Shown here one piece after another: positions 58,307 through 64,000 of a stretch of DNA of 64,000 nt. The translations under genes were made by a program, and so were the position numbers. The notes under the pieces are model-generated. The model saw nothing but the letters and a program-made list of their open reading frames with translations. It was not told the origin of the DNA and did no database searches. How positions within the stretch are numbered: position 1 is the first letter of the stretch; every line of letters starts with the position of its first letter. The stretch covers positions 1 to 64,000 of the forward strand of contig NZ_CANMJB010000005.1 of the NCBI RefSeq assembly GCF_947498175.1, read 5' to 3'. Source of the stretch: an uncultured Algimonas sp. (GTDB taxonomy: Bacteria > Pseudomonadota > Alphaproteobacteria > Caulobacterales > Maricaulaceae).

Positions 58307-60724
58307 ATGAAAAACATCTACCGTGTCGACTTGTCGATGAGCATCGCGCTGGCGGCCGTGCTGTCGGGCCTCCTCAGTCTGGCGATCACCCAGGGCCTGT
58401 CTCTCACAGGCCATTCCCTTCTGGACTCCGCCTTTGCGAAGACCGTCATAATCGCCATCGCCGCGTTTGTCCTCGGACGGATCATCGCCCGCCGCATCGT
58501 CCGGCCGGTCGAGACGATCGCGGACACGCTGCAGTGTCTGGAGGATCGGCGCTCCGATGCTCTGGCGGCGGAAATGTCACGCAGCGACGCTCTGGGACGC
58601 ATCGCCCAAGGTCTGGGTCGCCTCGCCGACGGGACCGACGACCGTCTGGCCGCCGAACGGGTCGCCTTGTTCAAGTCCACCGCCTTCGACGGATGCCGCG
58701 AAGCCATGATGATCGTCGATGCCGACCGCGACATCGTCATGGTCAACAAGGGCACCACGGATCTGTTCGCCGAAAACATCGACGATTTCCGCCAGATCTG
58801 GAGCGATCTCGACCCCGCGCAGATGATCGGCCGCAACATCGACAGCTTTCATGCCCACCCGGAGGTCCAGCGCCGTCTGCTCGCCGATCCGTCCCGACTG
58901 CCGTTCGAGACGGATATCAGTATCGGGGATCTGCGGTTCAACATGTGCGTTAGCGCTGTTCTCGATGATGACGGGACGCTGATCGGCAACATACTGGAGT
59001 GGAAGAACGTCACCAAGGACCGCATGGATGCGAGCATTCTGGATGCGCTCGAAATCTCCCAGGCCGTGATCGAATTCGATCTGGACGGCACGATCACGTC
59101 CGCCAACGACAATCTGCTGGCCGCCATGGGGTACCGGATCGATGACATCATGGGCCGCAATCACAGCCTGTTCGTCGATCCTAACCACGCCAACTCCGCG
59201 GACTATGCGAATTTCTGGAATCGGCTGCGCCAGGGCGAGACGATCACCGGCAAGGTCGAACGCATCGGCAAGGACGGCCGGTCCGTCTGGCTCGAAGCCG
59301 CCTACAACGCCGTCAAGGACACGAACGGCAAGCCTTACAAGGTCGTCAAGATCGCCACCGACATCACGCAGGCCGAGGACGCCAGGCGCAAGCACGAAGC
59401 CGAACGCGCCGAGAAAGCGGCGGCGCAAGCCCGGGTCGTCGATCATCTGGAGCAAGCGCTGGGCGCATTGTCGGGCGGCGATCTGGAGGTCGAGATCACG
59501 CAGGAATTCGACGCCGCGTACGAATCCCTGCGACAGGACTTCAACGCGGCGATCACGGCCCTCAAGCAGGCGGAACGCACGCGCCTGGCGCAGGAAGCCG
59601 ATCTCGCCGAAAGAGCCGCGACGCAGCAAGCGGTCGTCGACCGCCTGGCCGCTTCGCTGCGCGGACTGGCCGATGGCGATCTGCTCACCCATATCGACGA
59701 GGCTTTCGACCCGGAATACGAAGCCTTGCGGAACGATTTCAACGCAACGGTCGCCAAGCTGGGATCCACGCTGGAGCGCATTACGGGTTCGTCCCACTCC
59801 ATCAAGAGCGGCAGTTCGGAGCTGGCCACCGCCACCTTGAACCTGGCCACGCGCACCGAGTCGCAGGCCGCGTCGCTGGAACAGACGGCCGCCGCACTGG
59901 ACGAACTGACGGCGACGGTCACTCATACGTCCCAATCCGCCGAAGATGCCAAGACCGTCGTCAACACGGTCTGCCAGCAGGCGGAGAAAAGCGACCAGGT
60001 CATCAGCGAAACGATCCAGGCGATGAGCGCCATCAAAGACAGTTCGGAAAAGGTCTACAAGATCACCGGCGTCATCGAGGAGATCGCCTTCCAGACGAGC
60101 CTGCTGGCCCTGAACGCCGGGGTCGAAGCGGCCCGGGCCGGGGAAGCCGGGCGCGGTTTCGCGGTCGTGGCCTCCGAAGTGCGCGCCCTGGCGCAACGGT
60201 CCTCCGATGCGGCGAAGGACATCAACGATCTCATCTCCACCTCGGCCGACCACGTTCAGACCGGGGTCAAGATGGTGGACGAAACGGGCGAATCGCTCGG
60301 CACGATCGCCAAGGAATTCGCCAAGGTCGCGAGCCTTGTCGTCGGAATCGCGCATTCCGCCAAGGAGCAGTCCATCGGCGTTGCGGAGATAAACAATGCG
60401 GTCAACAAGATGGACAGCGTGACCCAGCAGAACGCCGCCATGGTCGAAGAAGCCACCGCCGCCTGCCATACGCTTTCGAACGAGGCCCAGCAGATGAACG
60501 CGCTCATGGACCATTTCCGCATTGCGGACGATACGGGAACACGCGACCGGGCCGCCTTCGAAACCAACCGGCCGGAAGTCCACCGTCAGCAGGACAAGGT
60601 CGCACAGTTCGCGCGCGCGCGCGCAGGACAGCCGGCCGACGCCGAACCGGAGGAGGCCGGATCCACGGGTTCGGACACGCCGCCGCTCGCCCGGGCCGTC
60701 GGAGGCGACTGGTCTGAATTCTAG
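58307..60724 (+). CDS. Methyl-accepting chemotaxis protein with PAS domain
   Basis: An 805-residue chemoreceptor starting at ATG 58307. A short N-terminal region carries two hydrophobic segments (residues about 10-30 and 38-58), then a HAMP-like helix pair, one or two PAS domains (about 130-230 and 245-365), and two repeated HAMP-like units (LGALSGGDLEVEITQEF and LRGLADGDLLTHIDEAF). The signalling hairpin has VIEEIAFQTSLLALNAGVEAARAGEAGRGFAVVASEVRALAQRS. The tail ends GDWSEF, similar to the CheR-binding WxxF pentapeptide. It lies between the enoyl-CoA hydratase gene and rpsT. Confidence 0.93.
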   Translation: MKNIYRVDLSMSIALAAVLSGLLSLAITQGLSLTGHSLLDSAFAKTVIIAIAAFVLGRIIARRIVRPVETIADTLQCLEDRRSDALAAEMSRSDALGRIAQGLGRLADGTDDRLAAERVALFKSTAFDGCREAMMIVDADRDIVMVNKGTTDLFAENIDDFRQIWSDLDPAQMIGRNIDSFHAHPEVQRRLLADPSRLPFETDISIGDLRFNMCVSAVLDDDGTLIGNILEWKNVTKDRMDASILDALEISQAVIEFDLDGTITSANDNLLAAMGYRIDDIMGRNHSLFVDPNHANSADYANFWNRLRQGETITGKVERIGKDGRSVWLEAAYNAVKDTNGKPYKVVKIATDITQAEDARRKHEAERAEKAAAQARVVDHLEQALGALSGGDLEVEITQEFDAAYESLRQDFNAAITALKQAERTRLAQEADLAERAATQQAVVDRLAASLRGLADGDLLTHIDEAFDPEYEALRNDFNATVAKLGSTLERITGSSHSIKSGSSELATATLNLATRTESQAASLEQTAAALDELTATVTHTSQSAEDAKTVVNTVCQQAEKSDQVISETIQAMSAIKDSSEKVYKITGVIEEIAFQTSLLALNAGVEAARAGEAGRGFAVVASEVRALAQRSSDAAKDINDLISTSADHVQTGVKMVDETGESLGTIAKEFAKVASLVVGIAHSAKEQSIGVAEINNAVNKMDSVTQQNAAMVEEATAACHTLSNEAQQMNALMDHFRIADDTGTRDRAAFETNRPEVHRQQDKVAQFARARAGQPADAEPEEAGSTGSDTPPLARAVGGDWSEF

Positions 60725-60780
60725 GCCTGCCGGCAATGGTTGACAGCCCCGCTCCGTCCCCCTATCTGCCCACCGAATGA

Positions 60781-60807
60781 AGGCCCGCCCTTTGATGTGC
60801 GGGCCTC
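60781..60807. terminator. Hairpin between chemoreceptor gene and rpsT
   Basis: AGGCCCGCC pairs with a GCGGGCCT arm around CTTTGATGT, followed by CTCTCTCT rather than a T-run. It may end the chemoreceptor transcript or belong to the rpsT leader. Confidence 0.5.
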
Positions 60808-60837
60808 TCTCTATTGGAACACTGACGAAAGACGATC

Positions 60838-61101
60838 ATGGCGAACACGTCATCTGCTAAGAAGAATGTGCGCAAGATGGAGCGCAAAACGGCCGTCAAC
60901 ATGGCGCGGCGCTCGCGCGTGCGCACCTTCCTGCGCCGCGTCGAAGACGCGCTCGCGGCCGGCGACAAGACGGATGCGAACGCGGCCCTGAAACTGGCCG
61001 AACCCGAAGTGATGCGCGCCGTATCGCGCGGCGTCTATCACAAGAACACGGCGGCGCGGAAAATCTCCCGCCTGTCGTCGCGCTGCAAGGCGCTCGGCTA
61101 G
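60838..61101 (+). CDS. rpsT: 30S ribosomal protein S20
   Basis: An 87-residue very basic protein with the S20 pattern: [20 protein letters not shown] at the start, three long helices and the C-terminal [22 protein letters not shown]. It binds 16S rRNA early in 30S assembly. The position just upstream of dnaA is conserved in Caulobacterales. A terminator lies 28 bases after the stop. Confidence 0.98.
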   Translation: MANTSSAKKNVRKMERKTAVNMARRSRVRTFLRRVEDALAAGDKTDANAALKLAEPEVMRAVSRGVYHKNTAARKISRLSSRCKALG

Positions 61102-61128
61102 AACGCGCGCGCATAGCTGCCTGACATC

Positions 61129-61158
61129 AGGCCGGGCCTTCGCGGGTCCGGCCTTTTT
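61129..61158 (+). terminator. Terminator after rpsT
   Basis: AGGCCGG pairs with CCGGCCT, followed by TTTT. Confidence 0.85.
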
Positions 61159-61378
61159 CATGTCCGCGCTTTTCGTCCCCGCGGCGGACATTATGTCCCA
61201 GCCTGGAACCCCGTTTCGATAATCGAAGCCGGTTTTGTTACGGTTGCACAACGATCGAAAGACTGATCTGGAGCAAGGGATGTCATGGATGCGAAACTTT
61301 CATGACAGCTAGAATCTTGCGATTCTTGCCTTTTTCAGAGTCAACTTTTCTTTCCCGCCAAAACCCATGATTCAGCCG

Positions 61379-61408
61379 TTGACGCTCGGCGAAAGAGTCG
61401 TGTTTAAA
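61379..61408 (+). promoter_or_regulatory. Probable dnaA promoter
   Basis: TTGACG (61379-61384) and TTTAAA (61403-61408) are separated by 18 bases and lie about 150 bases before the dnaA start. It would give a leader that contains the hairpin at 61444-61486. Confidence 0.5.
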
Positions 61409-61443
61409 AGGGGTGGGAGAGACGGTCAGGGACGACGGCTCTT

Positions 61444-61486
61444 GGAGTTCGCGGTGCATCGTGGGGGCGGTCGCACCATGAACTCC
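61444..61486 (+). promoter_or_regulatory. Hairpin in the dnaA leader
   Basis: GGAGTTC (61444-61450) pairs with GAACTCC (61480-61486) and GGTGC (61453-61457) with GCACC (61473-61477), giving a two-part stem with symmetric two-base internal loops. An upstream AAAGGGG (61407-61413) can also pair with CCCCTTT (61485-61491), which would compete with the base of this stem. A role in dnaA expression is inference. Confidence 0.55.
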
Positions 61487-61558
61487 CCTTTATGAATTTG
61501 TTATATTCCAATGGTTTGCGCCTGCGCGAGCCTGCTGGGAAGGTCTGGAGCGACATCG

Positions 61559-63055
61559 ATGAGCAGTATAGGTAATCCGGTCAAAACCTCTTCCGACACG
61601 CCTGTCGAGACGGTTCCGGATCTCTATACCGGCGAACCGCCGATTCAGAGCGCGCACAACACCTGGAAGGCGGTCGACGAGGATCTGGCGCGGGCGCTGG
61701 GCCGCAACGTGCATCGTGCCTGGACCGGACAATTGTTCATCCAGGGCGCGGATGCCCACACGGTGACCCTGTCCGCGCCGTCGCCTTTCGTGGCGACAAA
61801 GATCAACAGCCACTATGCCGATACGATCGCCCGCCTGTGGGAAAAGCACGACCGGGTCGACCCGCCGCGCTCGGTCCGGGTCGTATCGGGCCAGCGCCCC
61901 GGCGCGCGGCGCGGCGTGGCCGCCACGGATGCCGCCCGGCCCAGCCTGATCGGCGTGCCCCATGCGCGCAGCGGCTCGCCGCGCCCGTCGCTCAAGGCGG
62001 CGCCGGTCGCCGAACTGGCCCGCAAGCGCTTCACGCTCGACAATTTCGTCGTCGGCCCGTCCAACGAACTGGCTGTCGCCATTGCCCGCCAAGTGATCGG
62101 CAACCGCGTGCCGCAATACAACCCGATCATGCTGCACGGCGCGAACGGCATGGGCAAGACGCATATCCTGCACGCCATCGAGGCCGAAGTCGCCGAACGC
62201 GATCCGGACCGCCGCGTCAAGTTCGTGTCCGCCGAGGATTTCGTCGCCCAGTTCGTCGCCAGCGTGCGCGGCGCGGGCCGCGACGGCATGAGCGCCTTCA
62301 AGGCGTCCTTGCGCGACGTGGACCTTCTGATCATCGACGACGCCCATTTCATCGCCGACAAGAGCGCCAGCCAGGAAGAGCTGCTGCACACCATCATCAG
62401 CCTGGTCGGCGCGGGCCGTCAGATCCTGATCGCCGCGGATCGCCACCCCGACACGATCGAGAAGGCGTCCGACCGGCTCAAGAGCTACCTGTCGTCCGGC
62501 CTGGTCTGCAAGATCGGCCCGGCTGATTACGAACTGCGCCTCAAGATCCTGGAGCGTCTGATCGCGCGCCGCCGCGAACAGGGCCATGCCGGGCTGAGCA
62601 TTCCGCAGGCCGCCCGCGACCATCTGGCCGCGCGCATGAACGTCACCCCGCGCGACCTGGAAGGGGCGTTCAACCAGATCGTGGCGCAGTCGGAATTCCT
62701 CGGCACGCCGATCACGCTGGAAACCGTGCAGGAGACGCTGTCGGACAGCCGTTATATGACCGGTCAACGCCTGACCGTGGACCGCATCCAGCGCGCCGTC
62801 TGCGAGGCGTTTTCCATCAGCCTGACGGATATGAGCTCAAAGCGGCGCGCCCGCGCCGTCGCCCGCCCGCGCCAAGTCGCCATGTATCTGTCCAAGCGCC
62901 TGACCAAACGGTCCCTGCCCGACATCGGCCGCCGCTTCGGCGGTCGCGACCACACCACCGTCATGCACGCCGTCAAGCGCATCACCTCCTTGCGCGCCGA
63001 AGACGTGACGTTCGACGCGCAGATCAAGGCGGTGGAAGAGGCGTTAAAGAGCTAG
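61559..63055 (+). CDS. dnaA: Chromosomal replication initiator DnaA
   Basis: A 498-residue AAA+ initiator that melts the origin. ATG 61559 has GGAG ten bases upstream. Domain I (about residues 30-105) starts with the helix [17 protein letters not shown]. Domain III has Walker [12 protein letters not shown], Walker [11 protein letters not shown] and the sensor regions. Domain IV ends with [20 protein letters not shown], the DnaA-box-binding signature. Domain II is short and basic. rpsT lies upstream. Confidence 0.98.
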   Translation: MSSIGNPVKTSSDTPVETVPDLYTGEPPIQSAHNTWKAVDEDLARALGRNVHRAWTGQLFIQGADAHTVTLSAPSPFVATKINSHYADTIARLWEKHDRVDPPRSVRVVSGQRPGARRGVAATDAARPSLIGVPHARSGSPRPSLKAAPVAELARKRFTLDNFVVGPSNELAVAIARQVIGNRVPQYNPIMLHGANGMGKTHILHAIEAEVAERDPDRRVKFVSAEDFVAQFVASVRGAGRDGMSAFKASLRDVDLLIIDDAHFIADKSASQEELLHTIISLVGAGRQILIAADRHPDTIEKASDRLKSYLSSGLVCKIGPADYELRLKILERLIARRREQGHAGLSIPQAARDHLAARMNVTPRDLEGAFNQIVAQSEFLGTPITLETVQETLSDSRYMTGQRLTVDRIQRAVCEAFSISLTDMSSKRRARAVARPRQVAMYLSKRLTKRSLPDIGRRFGGRDHTTVMHAVKRITSLRAEDVTFDAQIKAVEEALKS

Positions 63056-63504
63056 GCGGGCCCGTTCCGGCCGGCGACCCGGGTCGCCAAGACCGATATG
63101 GTTGCTCCGGCGTCCGAGACAGATCGCCGATAGCGATCGTCCTTGAACTCCTGACATTCGGTCACGATCGTCCGGATGTCGTCGCAGGCGACACCGAAAC
63201 AATGCGCGCAGGCAGCCAATGCGGGAGCGAGCCCGTTCGAATGCGCCCGCATCCCATTCGGTTCGAACTTGAACTCGCCAGTCGCCAGAGCATCGAGCAT
63301 GTCCGCGATGGGCGAAAACCGAGATTGGCGCCGATAGGCGGCGCTTTTCCGACTGTGACACGCTGACGATGTGGCGATGACGGAAAGCGGCCTGACGCAC
63401 CGAGACGGAGCTGCAAGGCTCAATCGTCCGTAGCCGTCAGGGCGGGGAGCACGAAACCCTCCGGGACGTCCTTGGCCACGAGGGTGAACCGGCCTTTCGT
63501 GCAA
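63052..63504 (-). CDS. Hypothetical protein, start unclear
   Basis: A frame of up to 150 residues. The C-terminal 83 residues (from ATG 63300: DMLDALATGEFKFEPNG, then HCFGVACDDIRTIVTECQEFKDD) have clear coding-type third-position bias. The upstream part overlaps the thioesterase gene and looks less like protein, while a neighbouring frame (starting GTG 63400) gives a plausible N-terminus, so the gene may carry a frameshift. Three Cys are present. It is not recognised. Confidence 0.5.
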   Translation of the reverse strand: MHERPVHPRGQGRPGGFRAPRPDGYGRLSLAAPSRCVRPLSVIATSSACHSRKSAAYRRQSRFSPIADMLDALATGEFKFEPNGMRAHSNGLAPALAACAHCFGVACDDIRTIVTECQEFKDDRYRRSVSDAGATISVLATRVAGRNGPA

Positions 63505-63821
63505 AGCTTCCTCTCGCCGGTCAGAAGCATCTCCACGAAAAGCTCGACATCGACATCGAGCGATCGGCGACCCACCCGCACGACACAGGCCACGGCATCG
63601 ACCAGGTCCCCTTCGTGAGCCGGGGCGATGAAATCGATCCGTTCGCTGGCCGCCGTCACGAAAGGAACGCGGCCATGGCGCGAGGCCGCGATGAACGCGA
63701 CCCGGTCCATGTGGGCCAGTGCGACTCCGCCGAACAGGGTTCCGTGATGATTGGTGTCGCCGGGAAACACCATGGTCATCGAACGGCTGGGACCGCCCTG
63801 CCAGCTATCCATGTCCGTCAT
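63420..63821 (-). CDS. Acyl-CoA thioesterase, hot-dog fold
   Basis: A 133-residue thioesterase of the YciA/BFIT type. MVFPGDTNHHGTLFGGVALAHMDRVAFIAASRHG carries the conserved N-H-x-G-x-x-F-G-G block, and VTAASERIDFIAPAHEGDLVD follows. It hydrolyses acyl-CoA in the cytoplasm. ATG 63821 overlaps the metE stop (ATGA), so it is translated with metE. Confidence 0.93.
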   Translation of the reverse strand: MTDMDSWQGGPSRSMTMVFPGDTNHHGTLFGGVALAHMDRVAFIAASRHGRVPFVTAASERIDFIAPAHEGDLVDAVACVVRVGRRSLDVDVELFVEMLLTGERKLCTKGRFTLVAKDVPEGFVLPALTATDD

Positions 63822-64000
63822 GCCGGCACCCTCAGCCGGCGGGCGGCCTCGACCATCGCGCTCAAGGCGGGACCAACATCGTCCCAGCTGCGCGTCTTCA
63901 GCCCGCAATCCGGGTTCACCCAGAGCTGGTCCGGGGCGATGTGGGCGCCCGCCAGACGGAGCAACTCGACCATCTCTTCCACGTCGGGAACGCGCGGCGA
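63818..64000 (-). CDS. metE: Cobalamin-independent methionine synthase, C-terminal end (partial)
   Basis: The last 60 residues of a MetE-type protein; the rest lies beyond the right edge. SPRVPDVEEMVELLRLAG leads to LWVNPDCGLKTRSWDDV, where the Cys is the last of the zinc ligands that bind the homocysteine thiol. The match to the end of MetE is good, though truncated MetE-like (core) proteins share this motif. Its stop overlaps the thioesterase start. Confidence 0.88.
   Translation of the reverse strand, partial: SPRVPDVEEMVELLRLAGAHIAPDQLWVNPDCGLKTRSWDDVGPALSAMVEAARRLRVPA

Larger units (their letters stand above)
61102..61558. other. rpsT-dnaA intergenic region
   Basis: A 457-base region without a supported gene. 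It contains the rpsT terminator (61129-61158), a palindrome TTCGATAATCGAA at 61212-61224, an AT-rich stretch (61290-61360), a promoter-like pair (61379-61408) and a strong hairpin in the probable dnaA leader (61444-61486). I find no DnaA-box cluster, so I do not call an origin. Confidence 0.6.

Noticed and set aside
61102-61558. A chromosomal replication origin next to dnaA
   Set aside because: I find no cluster of DnaA boxes (TTATCCACA-like) and no clear set of CtrA sites; in this group the origin need not be at dnaA.
1-64000. tRNA or rRNA genes, CRISPR arrays, insertion sequences, prophage
   Set aside because: I looked for cloverleaf-like segments, spaced repeats, transposase motifs and integrase motifs and found none that I could support.

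Overview
The window is about 64 kb of GC-rich chromosomal DNA from an alphaproteobacterium, most likely of the Caulobacterales/Maricaulales (Hyphomonadaceae-like) group. The evidence is a DUF1153 protein that closely resembles SciP, the inhibitor of the cell-cycle regulator CtrA, with a perfect TTAA-N7-TTAA site in front of it; three GGAAC-N16/17-CGTT promoters of the alphaproteobacterial general stress sigma factor (EcfG); and the neighbourhoods hemW-rdgB, rph-hrcA-grpE and mutM-ech-rpsT-dnaA. I see no rRNA, tRNA, CRISPR array, insertion sequence or prophage. Genes are densely packed, with many ATGA overlaps.

Layout. 0.4-3.4 kb: a DUF2891 lipoprotein, two small membrane proteins and a DUF937 protein. 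3.4-6.0 kb: a recombination scar with the C-terminal half of a peptide transporter gene and the last codons of a second DUF937 gene, then an intact POT peptide transporter. 6.1-10.4 kb: ribF, two HAD hydrolases, a MaoC hydratase and a lipoprotein serpin. 10.4-17.1 kb: a GFA protein, a large zinc metalloprotease, thiE overlapped by a Sel1-repeat gene, a formylglycine-generating-enzyme-like protein and a class II aldolase-like protein. 17.1-22.8 kb: a tightly coupled operon of an aldose-epimerase-like lipoprotein, a Rieske oxygenase, a secreted cyanophycinase, an M19 dipeptidase and an M28 peptidase, followed by a GIY-YIG protein. 22.8-28.0 kb: a stress-type DUF2383 protein, a two-gene unit with an Hsp70-like membrane ATPase, and an AGE-family epimerase.

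28.0-34.0 kb: ispG, a RodZ-like protein, dsbB-coq7, an entericidin-like lipoprotein, a UGT-like glycosyltransferase and gshB. 34.0-40.8 kb: a fasciclin lipoprotein, YbjQ, a monoglyceride-lipase-like hydrolase, an ArsC-like protein, then the envelope cluster (dual BON lipoprotein, yraN, rsmI, LpoA-like activator) and a MinD/ParA-like protein without a P-loop. 40.8-48.8 kb: an EF-hand/ECF sigma/putative anti-sigma unit, a SulP transporter, a class V aminotransferase, a thiolase, small membrane or exported proteins and a stand-alone receiver. 48.8-64 kb: dodecin, mnmA, sciP, hemW, rdgB, a DUF2975-XRE pair, rph, hrcA, grpE, mutM, an enoyl-CoA hydratase, a chemoreceptor, rpsT, dnaA, a thioesterase and the 3' end of metE.

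The most interesting points are the Hsp70-like ATPase with a membrane hairpin and its membrane partner, the secreted cyanophycinase/dipeptidase operon, the DUF937/POT deletion scar, and genes whose expected start is an ATT or ATC codon (mutM, rsmI, perhaps the Sel1 gene). mutM is the clearest, because its catalytic N-terminal proline follows an ATT codon that lies in frame just after the grpE stop.
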